From the NCBI RefSeq assembly GCF_002288525.1, contig NZ_CP023067.1, positions 3,348,501-3,412,500 on the forward strand: DNA of 64,000 bases, written 5' to 3'. Positions within the stretch are counted from its first letter, which is position 1. Every line of letters begins with the position of its first letter. Origin of the DNA: Sinorhizobium sojae CCBAU 05684 (GTDB taxonomy: Bacteria; Pseudomonadota; Alphaproteobacteria; Rhizobiales; Rhizobiaceae). The notes beneath the pieces are model-generated. The model was not told where the DNA came from. It saw only the letters and a program-made list of their open reading frames with translations, and did no database searches. Both the position numbers and the translations under genes were made by a program. This document shows positions 26,562 through 37,188 of the stretch, piece after piece.

Positions 26562-29045
26562 CTATTCCGCCGCGATGATCTTCGGCATGTCCGCAGAGGG
26601 GATGCGGCAGCTGACCTCCGTGCCTTCACCCTCCTTGCTGCGGATGGAGACGGTGCCGTGATGCAGGCTGACGAAGCTTTCGACGATCGAGAGCCCGAGG
26701 CCCGCACCGCCGCGCTGGCCGTGGCTCTCGAAGCGGTTGAACACGGTGTTCAGCACGTCCTGCGGAATGCCGGGTCCGATATCGGTGACCGAGAACACGA
26801 AGTCGCTGCCGTCGCGCCCGCATGTGAGGCCGATGGCGCTGCCGTCGGGCGAGAAATTGGCGGCATTGGTCAGGAGCTTGATGAAAACCTGCTTCAACCG
26901 CTGCTGGTCGGCGACGATGCGGCCGAGATTGTCCGGCGCGTCGATCCGGAGCGTCACGCCGCTTTCGACCAGGCGCTCGGCCATCTGTTGGGCCACGTCG
27001 TCGAGCAGGTCGAGAAGCTTGACCTCGGTCAAGTCCAGTTGGACGATGCCGGCGTCGACGGTCGCCAGGTCGAGGATGTCGTTGACGATCGTCAAGAGCA
27101 GCGACGAGGACGTGGCGATGTGATCGACATATTCCGCCTGGCGTGCGTTGAGCTCGCCGAAGGCCGGCGTTTTCAGGAGATCGGCGAAGCCGATGATGTT
27201 CGTCAGCGGTGAACGCAGTTCGTAGGAGACGTGGTGGACGAAATCGTTCTTCAGCGCATCGGCCTTACGCAGCGCCTCGTTCTTCTCCGTAAGGGCGCGC
27301 TCGACCCGTACGCTGTCGGTGATGTTGACGAAGGTCAGCATCGTCTGGGCGTTGGGAAGCGGGATCACCGCATAGTCGAGAATGAGACCGGTGCGCAGTT
27401 CCAGTATGCCGCGGCTCGAAGGCCGCTCGTCGTCGAAGCTGGTGATGATGTGGGCGAAGCGCTTCCAGCCGTCCGGCTGGTCATACGAGGGCAGGCATGC
27501 CTGCTCGACCGCGCGGATATGGGTGCCGGGCTTGGCCTCCGCCTCGCTGATGCCCCAAAGCGCCCGGAAGGCCGGATTGGAGAGCCGGATGCGGCCATCC
27601 GGCCCGAACACGGCCACGCCTTCGGCGAGGTGGTCGATCGTCTCGCCCTGGACCTGCACCAGGGTGTTGTAGCGGGTTTCGAGATCGACCTTTTCCGTGA
27701 GATTCTCGAAGACCCAGGTCGCGCCGCCCTGCGGCCGTGCCGTGGCGAAGACGCGCAAGGTCTGGCCGTTCGGCAGGTGCCAGAGGTCGCTCTGAGTATC
27801 GAGCGCCTGGTAAACCGAAAGGGCATTGGCCTTCCATTGCTTCCAGTTCAGCTGTTCCGGCAGCTTTGCGCCGGCCCTCAGCCGGTCGAGCAGCTCGCCA
27901 TTGTCCGGCTTGCGCTCGAGGAAGCCCATGTCGAGATCCCAGAGGCGCTGGAAGGCCTGGTTGTAGAATTGCAGGCGCTGATTGCCGTCGAAGATCGCGA
28001 CGGGCGTCGCCAGATGGTCGAGGGTCTCGGCGTGGCTCTTCAGCGTGCGCGCGAGCTCCTCGCGCACGGCCTCGATGCCGGAAATGTCGATCGCCATGCC
28101 CGCCGAGCCCGCGGGGCCGCGGGCATCGACCACGTCGAAGAAGGTGCGGTTGCCGCGCACGACGGTCGAGACCTTGTCGCGGAATGGCGTGTCGAAAGTG
28201 GAGACGGCCCGGATCTTTTCGCGCGCTGTGGTCGCCAGCAGTTCACGGCCTTCCGCCGCGGCTGCGGCGGGGTTGCGCGCCTCGACAGCCTCGGCATAGG
28301 CCTCGTTCACCCATTCGAGCTTACCGTCGGGGCTGCGCTGCCAGACGGGAAGATCGATCGCGTCAAGCAGGGTGCGGAAGGTGGAAAGCGAAGTATGCAG
28401 CCGGTCGCGTTCGAGCTTCAGCTCGGCAAGTTCGGCTCTCAGATTGTTGAGCGCGATGAAGCGCACGAAGGCCCGTCCGCCGGAAACGCGGCCCTGCGCT
28501 TCGAGGACCTCGTTGCGTTGCGTCTCGAGCACGAGATCGAAGCTTTGCGCATGCGCCCTCAGCATCTCTATCGCCCTTTCGAGCTGGCTTGCCGATTGCG
28601 GCTTGATCCAGCGTCCGAAGGCAAGGAAGTCCCGGTCGCCCTGGGGTGCGCCCGTTTCGACGGGAAGCTGGCCAAGGAACTCCGGACGCTCGGCAAGCCC
28701 GTCCCAGATGACGATGCGCCGGCTCTTGTCGGCAATCAGCGCCTGGAAACGGGAAATCCGCTGGTTGGCGTCGGAGAGATCCGATCGCAACTGGCGGTTC
28801 TCCGCTTCGATATTGCCGCGCTGCCGGATGAGCCAGATTGCCGAAATCATCGCAGCGGAGATGACGCCGATCAGCACGGAGAAGGTGACGACCTCGGAGG
28901 AGCCAAAGATTGTTCTGGCCACCGGCGCCGACACTTCAGCCGCAGCGTCGCCGGCTGCGAATAGCGCCGTGCAGGCGAGCAGCCGCCGCACCAGCCGCGG
29001 AGCCCCCTGCCACGCGCCTGAGACCAAGGATTGTTGCCTGATCAT
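26562..29045 (-). CDS. divL: DivL-type cell-cycle PAS histidine pseudokinase
   Basis: An 827-residue protein with a leader or first hydrophobic stretch, a membrane span at about 52-73, coiled coil to about 110, several PAS domains (about 220-580), a dimerisation domain and an ATPase domain (LLTNAANFSPDG, DIGPGIP, GGAGLGLSIV). The phospho-acceptor position in VSYELRSPL is Tyr608 (codon TAC at 27222-27224) where kinases have His. This is the hallmark of Caulobacter DivL, which controls CckA-CtrA signalling with DivK. I therefore call DivL. Loss of His makes ordinary autophosphorylation unlikely. Confidence 0.88.
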   Translation of the reverse strand: MIRQQSLVSGAWQGAPRLVRRLLACTALFAAGDAAAEVSAPVARTIFGSSEVVTFSVLIGVISAAMISAIWLIRQRGNIEAENRQLRSDLSDANQRISRFQALIADKSRRIVIWDGLAERPEFLGQLPVETGAPQGDRDFLAFGRWIKPQSASQLERAIEMLRAHAQSFDLVLETQRNEVLEAQGRVSGGRAFVRFIALNNLRAELAELKLERDRLHTSLSTFRTLLDAIDLPVWQRSPDGKLEWVNEAYAEAVEARNPAAAAAEGRELLATTAREKIRAVSTFDTPFRDKVSTVVRGNRTFFDVVDARGPAGSAGMAIDISGIEAVREELARTLKSHAETLDHLATPVAIFDGNQRLQFYNQAFQRLWDLDMGFLERKPDNGELLDRLRAGAKLPEQLNWKQWKANALSVYQALDTQSDLWHLPNGQTLRVFATARPQGGATWVFENLTEKVDLETRYNTLVQVQGETIDHLAEGVAVFGPDGRIRLSNPAFRALWGISEAEAKPGTHIRAVEQACLPSYDQPDGWKRFAHIITSFDDERPSSRGILELRTGLILDYAVIPLPNAQTMLTFVNITDSVRVERALTEKNEALRKADALKNDFVHHVSYELRSPLTNIIGFADLLKTPAFGELNARQAEYVDHIATSSSLLLTIVNDILDLATVDAGIVQLDLTEVKLLDLLDDVAQQMAERLVESGVTLRIDAPDNLGRIVADQQRLKQVFIKLLTNAANFSPDGSAIGLTCGRDGSDFVFSVTDIGPGIPQDVLNTVFNRFESHGQRGGAGLGLSIVESFVSLHHGTVSIRSKEGEGTEVSCRIPSADMPKIIAAE

Positions 29046-29268
29046 CGCGCCGCCGTCCCCGGACCGCCCGACGCAGACGTTGTTTTAAAAAGGGTTCGCG
29101 TCCGTTCCGATTGCATCCCCGGTCTGTCTCCGTCTTTTTGCCGCGTGTCCGACAAGACATCCCCACGCGCAACGCCGACGGCGGAGCGAGGAGGAGTGCA
29201 ACGCGATCGTCAGGACCGCCCTCACTTCTCGCGAACAAAAAGCCGCACCAGCGTCACGAATCAATGAG

Positions 29269-29276
29269 TTAACCAT
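29269..29276. promoter_or_regulatory. CtrA-like box upstream of divL
   Basis: TTAACCAT matches the half-site bound by CtrA in alphaproteobacteria. It lies 224 bp before the divL start in the 333-bp gap between ahcY and divL. That gap also holds the ahcY terminator and otherwise no gene that I can see. One 8-mer occurs by chance fairly often, so confidence is limited. Confidence 0.35.
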
Positions 29277-29311
29277 ACTTCTTTGACGATTCGCCGGAAA
29301 GTGTGCCGCCC

Positions 29312-29348
29312 AAAAAAGCGGCCGCGACCTCTTGTCAAGATCGCGGCC
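29312..29348 (-). terminator. Intrinsic terminator of ahcY
   Basis: On the minus strand GGCCGCGA (29348-29341) pairs with TCGCGGCC (29327-29320), with extra pairs in the loop. A T6 run (29317-29312) follows after GC. It lies about 30 bp past the ahcY stop and separates ahcY from divL. A smaller hairpin, CCACAA/TTGTGG, lies between the stop and this stem. Confidence 0.85.
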
Positions 29349-29378
29349 ACAAGATGTTGTGGATTGCCCGGGTAACGA

Positions 29379-30779
29379 TTAGTACCGGTAGTGTTCCGCC
29401 TTGAATGGACCCTGGGTCTTCACGCCGATATAGGCGGCCTGCTCCTCGGAGAGCTCCGTGAGCTTGGCGCCGAGCTTGGCGAGATGCAGGCGGGCGACCT
29501 TCTCGTCCAGCTGCTTCGGCAGCACATAGACCTCGTTCTTGTAGTTCCCGCCCTTGGTGAAGAGCTCGATCTGCGCCAGCACCTGATTGGAGAAGGAGGC
29601 CGACATCACGAAGGATGGATGTCCGGTCGCGTTGCCGAGGTTAAGCAGACGGCCTTCCGAGAGCAGGATAAGTCGGTTGCCCTTCGGGAACTCGATCATG
29701 TCGACCTGTGGCTTGATGTTCGTCCACTTCAGGTTCCGGAGTGCGGAAACCTGGATCTCGTTGTCGAAGTGGCCGATATTGCCGACGATCGCCATGTCCT
29801 TCATTTCGCGCATGTGCTCGATGCGGATAACGTCCTTGTTGCCGGTCGTAGTGATGAAGATGTCGGCAGTGGAGACGACGTCTTCGAGCTGCACCACTTC
29901 GTAGCCGTCCATGGCGGCCTGCAGTGCGCAGATCGGGTCGACTTCGGTCACCTTGACGCGCGCGCCGGCGCCCTTGAGCGAGGCGGCCGAGCCCTTGCCG
30001 ACATCGCCATAGCCGCAAACGACGGCGACCTTGCCGGCCATCATCACGTCGGTGCCGCGGCGGATGCCGTCGACCAGCGACTCCTTGCAGCCATACTTGT
30101 TATCGAACTTCGACTTCGTGACGCTATCGTTTACGTTGATCGCCGGGAAGGGCAGCAGGCCCTTCGCCTGGAGCTGATAGAGGCGGTTGACGCCGGTGGT
30201 CGTCTCTTCCGTCACGCCCTTGATGGCATCGCGCTGCTTGGTGAACCAGCCTGGCGTTGCGGCAAGCCGCTTCTTGATCTGGGCGAAGAGGATTTCCTCC
30301 TCTTCCGAGCCGGGGTTCGACAGCACGTCCTCGCCCGCCTCGGCGCGCGCGCCGAGCAGAATGTACATGGTCGCGTCGCCGCCATCGTCGAGGATCATGT
30401 TGGAGAAGCCGCCATCGGCCCACTGGAAGATCTTGTCCGTGTAGGACCAATACTCTTCGAGCGTTTCGCCCTTCACGGCGAAGACTGGAATGCCGCCCGC
30501 GGCGATCGCGGCGGCGGCGTGGTCCTGGGTCGAGAAGATGTTGCAGGAGGCCCAGCGCACTTCCGCGCCGAGCGCGACCAGCGTCTCGATCAGCACGGCG
30601 GTCTGGATCGTCATGTGCAGAGAGCCGGTGATGCGGGCGCCTTGGAGCGGCTGCGACGGACCGAACTCCTCGCGGCAGGCCATCAGGCCCGGCATTTCCG
30701 TTTCGGCGATCGCAATTTCCTTGCGGCCGAAATCGGCAAGCCCGATGTCGGCGACGATATAGTCGTGAGTGGCGGTCAT
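29379..30779 (-). CDS. ahcY: S-adenosylhomocysteine hydrolase
   Basis: A 466-residue NAD-dependent enzyme splitting S-adenosylhomocysteine into adenosine and homocysteine. Recognisable motifs are [16 protein letters not shown] near the N-terminus, the NAD-binding [15 protein letters not shown] and the C-terminal [11 protein letters not shown] 30779 has GGAG 7 nt upstream; the frame is open to 30842 but the added residues are not family-like. A 22-bp palindrome of the SahR type lies about 130 bp upstream, so repression responding to S-adenosylhomocysteine is likely. Confidence 0.97.
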   Translation of the reverse strand: MTATHDYIVADIGLADFGRKEIAIAETEMPGLMACREEFGPSQPLQGARITGSLHMTIQTAVLIETLVALGAEVRWASCNIFSTQDHAAAAIAAGGIPVFAVKGETLEEYWSYTDKIFQWADGGFSNMILDDGGDATMYILLGARAEAGEDVLSNPGSEEEEILFAQIKKRLAATPGWFTKQRDAIKGVTEETTTGVNRLYQLQAKGLLPFPAINVNDSVTKSKFDNKYGCKESLVDGIRRGTDVMMAGKVAVVCGYGDVGKGSAASLKGAGARVKVTEVDPICALQAAMDGYEVVQLEDVVSTADIFITTTGNKDVIRIEHMREMKDMAIVGNIGHFDNEIQVSALRNLKWTNIKPQVDMIEFPKGNRLILLSEGRLLNLGNATGHPSFVMSASFSNQVLAQIELFTKGGNYKNEVYVLPKQLDEKVARLHLAKLGAKLTELSEEQAAYIGVKTQGPFKAEHYRY

Positions 30780-30911
30780 GGAGTTCTCCAGGCTGATCTT
30801 TTCGGCCGCACCGTTCGGACAGGCCGTTTGGCGGCGTGACATTGCGTTCCCCGCATTTCAGACGGGGAGCGAGCGTTTGGTCTATCAGGAATCGCCTGGC
30901 AGAGCAATGGT

Positions 30912-30933
30912 CATATAAAGAGGTCTTTATATG
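30912..30933. promoter_or_regulatory. SahR-type operator before ahcY
   Basis: The arms CATATAAAGA (30912-30921) and TCTTTATATG (30924-30933) are perfect inverted copies around 2 bp. Palindromes of the ATATAAAGA/TCTTTATAT type are the predicted sites of SahR, the ArsR-family regulator of methyl-cycle genes in alphaproteobacteria. The site is 133 bp upstream of the ahcY start. The regulator gene is not in the window. Confidence 0.65.
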
Positions 30934-30975
30934 TTTATATCGGCGCCGCGGCTGGGCTGCGCTCAAGGAAAAAAT

Positions 30976-31269
30976 TTACATTTCTTCGCCGAACTTGTCG
31001 CGCACCAGCGCATCGAGGGCATTCAGCGCCTCCTGCGCCTGGGAACCGCTGGCGCTGACGAAGACGCTGCAGCCGGTGCTCGCCGCCAGCATCATCAGTC
31101 CCATGATCGACGTTCCGCCGACGGTCATGCCGTCCTTGGAGACGGTGATCTCCGCATCATAGGCTTCGACCGTCTGGACGAACTTCGCCGAGGCGCGCGC
31201 GTGCAGGCCGCGCTTGTTGATGATGAGCAACTCACGCGTCAGCGCGGTATCGGGGAGGTGGTCCATCAT
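30976..31269 (-). CDS. ptsH: HPr phosphocarrier (regulatory PTS)
   Basis: A 97-residue HPr. His23 in RGLHARASAKF is the EI-dependent site, and Ser54 in GTSIMGLMML is the HPr-kinase site. No sugar-specific EIIBC is present nearby, so this is the regulatory PTS of rhizobia. Its start codons (ATG at 31269 or 31266) overlap the EIIA stop. ahcY lies 196 bp downstream and has its own operator, so it is probably separate. Confidence 0.95.
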   Translation of the reverse strand: MMDHLPDTALTRELLIINKRGLHARASAKFVQTVEAYDAEITVSKDGMTVGGTSIMGLMMLAASTGCSVFVSASGSQAQEALNALDALVRDKFGEEM

Positions 31270-31667
31270 TTTCCACTCAGCACGCGGCTGGCGACATTGA
31301 TGTATTTTCGTCCTGCTTCCGAGGCTTCGACAAGGGCCTTGTCCATGTCGCTTTCGCCGCGCACGCCGGCGAGCTTGATCAGCATCGGCAGGTTGACGCC
31401 GGCAATCACCTCGACGCTGCCGCTGCTCATCACCGAAATGGCGAGATTGGAGGGCGTGCCGCCGAACATATCCGTCAGGATGATGACGCCGTCGCCCTCA
31501 TTGGCGCCGTCAACGGCGTTGATGATGTCCTGACGCCGCTGGTCCATGTCGTCCTCGGGGCCGATGCACACCGTCTCGATTGCTCTTTGCGGACCGACGA
31601 CATGTTCCAAAGCATGCCGAAACTCATCCGCCAGCTTGCCATGGGTGACAAGCACAAGTCCGATCAT
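31266..31667 (-). CDS. EIIA of the mannose PTS family (regulatory)
   Basis: A 133-residue EIIA(Man) domain protein. His9 in LVTHGKLADEF is the phospho-acceptor, and TDMFGGTPSN is a family motif. It has no fused IIB domain and no membrane EII partner. This is the stand-alone EIIA of the alphaproteobacterial regulatory PTS, usually beside HPr and a short HPr kinase. It overlaps the HPr gene by up to 4 nt and is 157 bp after hprK; that gap shows no gene. Confidence 0.92.
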   Translation of the reverse strand: MIGLVLVTHGKLADEFRHALEHVVGPQRAIETVCIGPEDDMDQRRQDIINAVDGANEGDGVIILTDMFGGTPSNLAISVMSSGSVEVIAGVNLPMLIKLAGVRGESDMDKALVEASEAGRKYINVASRVLSGK

Positions 31668-31824
31668 GGGTATCTATGCTCCAACTGCATCCGCAACTCG
31701 TCGATGGGTGAGATATCGCAATGCAGCAATTTCGTCCACCTGTTGGGGCGGCCATCTTGGCAAGGAAAAGGCGAAGTGCAAGCCTAAAATGCCGAAAAAG
31801 CAGCTGTTTTGCTGTCGTGTAGGG

Positions 31825-32280
31825 CTAAAGGCCTAATTTTTCGGGCAGTATCGCGAGGAGCGCGTCGAGCGGGGAGAGCGCGCCTTCAACGGGAAGACGT
31901 ATCATTGGCAGGCCATCCCCAACTTGTAGCTGCAACCGCTCCTGCTCCGGCGGCAGGCGGGGCTCGTATGGTGCCTTTACCGGCAGGATCGCCCAGTCGA
32001 GAATGCAGGCCGGGACGATGTCTACGGCGGCGATGCCGGCGCCGCGAATTTCGATCAGGCCGCGAATGGCTGGCGGGCAGCGCGCTACGATCTGGCCGTT
32101 CTCCAGCGCCAGGTCCACCCGATCGTCTGCAACAAGGGCCGCGAAGCGGCCGCGGCGCCGCGCCTGTGAAATCAGGGAGAGCGCCAGCGCCGACTTGCCC
32201 GAGCCGGAAGCGCCGGTCACGAGAAAGCCGCTCGTACCAAGCACGATCGCCGTCGCGTGGATGTTGCAGCTGGTCGTCAT
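31825..32280 (-). CDS. hprK: Short HPr kinase/phosphorylase
   Basis: A 151-residue protein with the P-loop GASGSGKSAL at about residues 23-32 and the HprK signature IRGLIEIRGAGIAAVD at about 88-103. It consists of the C-terminal catalytic domain only; the N-terminal domain of about 130 residues found in Bacillus HprK is absent, as in other alphaproteobacteria. It phosphorylates Ser54 of the HPr encoded nearby. It overlaps the chvG stop by 4 nt, so it is translated with the sensor. Confidence 0.93.
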   Translation of the reverse strand: MTTSCNIHATAIVLGTSGFLVTGASGSGKSALALSLISQARRRGRFAALVADDRVDLALENGQIVARCPPAIRGLIEIRGAGIAAVDIVPACILDWAILPVKAPYEPRLPPEQERLQLQVGDGLPMIRLPVEGALSPLDALLAILPEKLGL

Positions 32281-34061
32281 GCGTTCTGCTCGGCCGGTAG
32301 CGACAGGATGAAGCGGGCGCCGGCCACCAGGCCGCCCTTGCCGGCGATGTTCTCGGCCTTCAGCGTGCCCCCATGCGCCTCGGCGATCTGGCGTGAGATC
32401 GACAGGCCCAGGCCGGAGTTCTGGCCGAAGTCCTCGCCTTCCGGCCGGTCGGTGTAGAACCGCTCGAAGATCCGGTCTATATCCTCTGCCTGTATGCCGG
32501 GTCCGTTGTCCTCGATGGTGACGATGCAGCGCGATCTAGACCGGCTCAACCGCACGATGATGCGGCCGCTTGGCTCTGGAACGAAGGAGCGCGCATTCTC
32601 GATGAGATTGGTGACGATCTGGCCGATACGCAACTCGTAGCCGCTGACGAAGAAATTCGCCTTCGGATTGTCCTTGCGGTCGATGACGAAATCGAGCAGC
32701 ACGGGCTTCTTGCTGCCGCGGACCTGCCGCGAGATATCGACGAGGTCGCCGAGGAGCTTTTCGAGGTCGATCTTCTTCGCATCGCTGCGGGCGAGCTCGG
32801 CGTCGAGCCGCGAGGCATCCGAAATATCGCTGATCAGGCGGTCGAGGCGCCTGACATCGTGCTGGATGATATCGAGCAGCCGCTTCTTGGAGTCCTCCGT
32901 GCGTGCGAGCGGCAGGGTCTCCACCGCACTGCGCAGCGAGGTCAGCGGATTTTTCAGCTCATGGCTGACGTCGGCAGCGAAATTTTCGATCGCGGCGATG
33001 CGGTCGTAGAGTGCCGTCGTCATTTCCCGGAGCGCGATCGAGAGATTGCCGATCTCGTCCTGGCGGGAGGAGAAGTCGGGGATTTCCTCGCGTTCCTTGG
33101 CGCCGCGGCGCACGCGGATGGCGGCCGCCGCGAGTCGCCTCAGCGGATTGGCGATGGTCGAGGAGAGGAGCAGCGACAGAATGACGTTGACGAGTGCGGC
33201 GACGCCGAAGACGCGGATGATCGCCAGGCGCTCGGCATGGACGATCTTGTCGATGTCGCCGGCCTGGGTGGAGAGCAGCAGCACGCCGAGCACCGCGCGG
33301 AAGCGCTGCACCGGCACCGCCACGGACACGATCAGTTCGCCCTTTTCGTTGACGCGCACGACCGCGCCGCGCACGCCGGTCAGCGCGTTCATTACCTCCG
33401 GATAGACGGAGCCGTTGCCGCCCGGCGGCTCCTTGTAGAGCGGCAGGTCGCTCGGCTGTAAGAGCCGGTTGAACCAGGTGCCGATCGCCTCCATGATGCT
33501 GGGCGTTTCCGGATCGACCGGCGGCAGGTCGAAGCGAAGCACCTGACCGCCGCTATAGAGATGGCGCGAGTCGAGCAGCAGATCGGCGTCGGCGTCGAAG
33601 AGGCGGGCGCGCGTGCGCGTCGGTGAGATGAGCCTGCGGAGAACCGGCGCGACCCGCTCCTGGATGATCGGGAATTCGAGGTCTTCGTCGCTCGGCAGCG
33701 GCGTGATGCTTTCGCCGGCCTGCAACTCCAGCAGCTTTTCCGGATCGATGGTGATCGAGTTCGTGTCGACCGATGCCGAGGCCGAAATCGCGCCGGCGAT
33801 GATCTCGCCCTGCGTCAGCAGGCTCTCCACGCGGGCGTCGATGAGGCCCTCGCGGAACTGGTTGAGATACATGATCCCGCCGACGAGCACGATCAGCGCG
33901 ACGAGGTTGAAGAAGACAATCCGCCGCGTCAGGCTCGAAAAGACGGCGTTGCCGAACAGGCGGCGGATCAGCGTGAACGGATGCGCCCACCGGCGCTGGC
34001 CGCGCAGCGCGGAGGTTCTCCCGTCCAAATCGTCGATTTCGCCACGCAAGACTTCCACCAA
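32277..34061 (-). CDS. chvG: ChvG/ExoS sensor histidine kinase
   Basis: A 594-residue inner-membrane kinase. A first membrane span lies at about residues 47-66 (FNLVALIVLVGG), then a periplasmic sensor domain, a second span near 285-305, a HAMP domain, the H-box VSHELKNPL with His367, and an ATPase domain with IEDNGPGI and NSGLGLSISRQIAEAHGG. It controls exopolysaccharide, acid response and symbiosis through ChvI. The start is uncertain: TTG 34061 has GGGAG upstream, while the frame extends to a GTG at 34109 with no clear ribosome site. It is also called exoS in Sinorhizobium. Confidence 0.93.
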   Translation of the reverse strand: MVEVLRGEIDDLDGRTSALRGQRRWAHPFTLIRRLFGNAVFSSLTRRIVFFNLVALIVLVGGIMYLNQFREGLIDARVESLLTQGEIIAGAISASASVDTNSITIDPEKLLELQAGESITPLPSDEDLEFPIIQERVAPVLRRLISPTRTRARLFDADADLLLDSRHLYSGGQVLRFDLPPVDPETPSIMEAIGTWFNRLLQPSDLPLYKEPPGGNGSVYPEVMNALTGVRGAVVRVNEKGELIVSVAVPVQRFRAVLGVLLLSTQAGDIDKIVHAERLAIIRVFGVAALVNVILSLLLSSTIANPLRRLAAAAIRVRRGAKEREEIPDFSSRQDEIGNLSIALREMTTALYDRIAAIENFAADVSHELKNPLTSLRSAVETLPLARTEDSKKRLLDIIQHDVRRLDRLISDISDASRLDAELARSDAKKIDLEKLLGDLVDISRQVRGSKKPVLLDFVIDRKDNPKANFFVSGYELRIGQIVTNLIENARSFVPEPSGRIIVRLSRSRSRCIVTIEDNGPGIQAEDIDRIFERFYTDRPEGEDFGQNSGLGLSISRQIAEAHGGTLKAENIAGKGGLVAGARFILSLPAEQNA

Positions 34062-34364
34062 GTCTACTGCTCCCGCGACGAAGAAACCGTCGCTTTCCTT
34101 CCTGTGCACCCCCGGGTTGGCGGGCCGCCCGGTCGCCTCACCTCAAGGGCACGGTTGCTGCTTTCCCGGTCCGATTCCAAGGACATGGCAGCGGTCCAAG
34201 CCTGCAGCGAGCTTCGCTTGAGACGCAGCGGGCCGGCGGGAGTGCGGCATGAACCGCTGAGCTGCGTCTATCGCCGCGATCTGCGACCTGCCTTCGCGCC
34301 GCCTCTCAATGCGCCACAATCGACGTGATGGCAAGTCCCGCCTGATCCGCGAGTTCCGCCAGGA
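34062..34364. other. Gap between chvI and chvG
   Basis: About 300 bp without a convincing gene. At the chvI end GCCTGATCC (34340-34348) and GGATCAGGC (34362-34370) form a 9-bp stem over a 13-nt loop that includes part of the chvI stop codon. No T-run is present. The gap may hold a chvG promoter, but I see no clear -35/-10 pair. Confidence 0.4.
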
Positions 34365-35090
34365 TCAGGCCGTCTCGCGGAAACGGTAGCCGACGCCGTA
34401 AAGCGTCTCGATCATGTCGAACTCGTTGTCGACCATCTTGAACTTCTTGCGAAGTCGCTTGATGTGGCTGTCGATCGTCCGATCGTCGACATAGACCTGC
34501 TCGTCATAGGCGGCGTCCATCAGCGCGTCGCGGCTTTTGACAACGCCCGGGCGTTGCGCCAGCGAATGCAGGATCAGGAACTCGGTCACGGTCAGCGTCA
34601 CCGGCTCGTTCTTCCAGGTGCAGGTGTGGCGCTCCTGGTCCATGACAAGCTGACCGCGTTCCAGCGAGCGCGCCGGCGTGTCGCCGTTCTTCACCGTGCC
34701 CACGGCGCCGGCGGCCGCGATATCGCGGTTGGTCGCACGACGCAGGATTGCCTTGACACGCTCCACCAACAGCCGCTGGGAGAAGGGCTTGGTGATGAAA
34801 TCGTCAGCGCCCATCTTGAGTCCGAAGAGCTCGTCGATCTCCTCGTCCTTGGACGTCAGGAAAATAACGGGCAGATCCGATTTCTGCCTCAGCCGGCGCA
34901 ACAGCTCCATGCCATCCATACGCGGCATCTTGATGTCGAAGATCGCGAGGTGCGGTGGGCGTGCCACCAGCCCCTCGAGCGCAGACGCGCCGTCGGTGTA
35001 GGTTTCGACCTTGTAGCCCTCGGCTTCCAGCGCGATGGCCACGGATGTCAGGATGTTGCGGTCGTCATCGACAAGCGCGATGGTCTGCAT
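34365..35090 (-). CDS. chvI: ChvI response regulator (OmpR family)
   Basis: A 241-residue response regulator. The receiver has the acidic pair in LVDDDRN, Asp52 in [11 protein letters not shown] and Lys in FITKPFS. The DNA-binding winged helix at about 140-238 contains [17 protein letters not shown] and [14 protein letters not shown]. It is the partner of ChvG and activates exopolysaccharide and envelope genes. ATG 35090 (MQTIALVDD) is the family start; the open frame to 35147 is not coding. It is transcribed away from pckA. Confidence 0.96.
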   Translation of the reverse strand: MQTIALVDDDRNILTSVAIALEAEGYKVETYTDGASALEGLVARPPHLAIFDIKMPRMDGMELLRRLRQKSDLPVIFLTSKDEEIDELFGLKMGADDFITKPFSQRLLVERVKAILRRATNRDIAAAGAVGTVKNGDTPARSLERGQLVMDQERHTCTWKNEPVTLTVTEFLILHSLAQRPGVVKSRDALMDAAYDEQVYVDDRTIDSHIKRLRKKFKMVDNEFDMIETLYGVGYRFRETA

Positions 35091-35293
35091 CGTGTTCAAC
35101 TCCGTCTTTTGATGTCCGGTGGCCGGATCCGCTTGAAACGGCGGCAACCGCGAGTCACGGCCGCGTTACATGAGTATAAAGGTGGAACAAATTGTGGCGA
35201 AGCGCAAAAGCGCTTGCGACGTCGCTCCCGGGACGCGGCGGAAACACGACGCAGAATGGCGCATTTCAACCGATTAAAAAAAGCATAAACTTC

Positions 35294-35307
35294 TTTAAAT
35301 CGATTAA
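35294..35307. promoter_or_regulatory. A/T-rich palindrome in the chvI-pckA intergenic region
   Basis: TTTAAATCGATTAA has the perfect 8-bp core AATCGATT with a central CG, as in many LacI/GalR-family operators. It lies 112 bp before the pckA start. In Sinorhizobium pckA is controlled by the LacI-type regulator PckR, so this is a candidate PckR site. The region 35091-35418 shows no gene. Confidence 0.35.
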
Positions 35308-35418
35308 TGTACTGAAATTATTACTCTTTTAGGATAGGCTATCTTGTTTTCAGAATTCCGGATCAGTATGTTCCGGCCAAATTCAACGCCGTCGGGCAAA
35401 CACGAAGGAAGCTTGACC

Positions 35419-37029
<1,611 letters not shown>

Positions 37030-37041
37030 AGTTCAAGCCCG

Positions 37042-37057
37042 TGATTCACGTGAAACC
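37042..37057. other. parS-like palindrome at the pckA 3' end
   Basis: TGATTCACGTGAAACC agrees with the ParB site consensus TGTTTCACGTGAAACA at 14 of 16 bases. The right half is intact except for the last base, and the left half has one change. It overlaps the left arm of the pckA terminator. A similar site lies at 47043-47058. Confidence 0.35.
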
Positions 37058-37080
37058 CGGCCCCTGCGGCCGGGTTTTCC
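37053..37080 (+). terminator. Intrinsic terminator of pckA
   Basis: AAACCCGGCC (37053-37062) and GGCCGGGTTT (37068-37077) form a perfect 10-bp stem with a 5-nt loop, followed by T and CC. It lies 24 bp after the pckA stop. Confidence 0.85.
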
Positions 37081-37188
37081 TATGGGCGGCTCCTACCGGG
37101 CGCATGGGGTCGCAATCGCAGCAAGTAGATGCAATAGGCGAACGGAAAGCTGCTTCACACGTTTCCCTCCTTTGTGCGATAGGGGGTC

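Noticed and set aside
25119..27212. A 697-codon + strand frame, and similar ones at 27231-28964 and 29391-30839
   Set aside because: They are antisense to tsaE-amgK, divL and ahcY, which have clear motifs. None has a credible ribosome site or domain.
30780..30975. S-adenosylhomocysteine or SAM riboswitch before ahcY
   Set aside because: I could not find the conserved stems of known classes. The clear protein-type palindrome explains regulation better.
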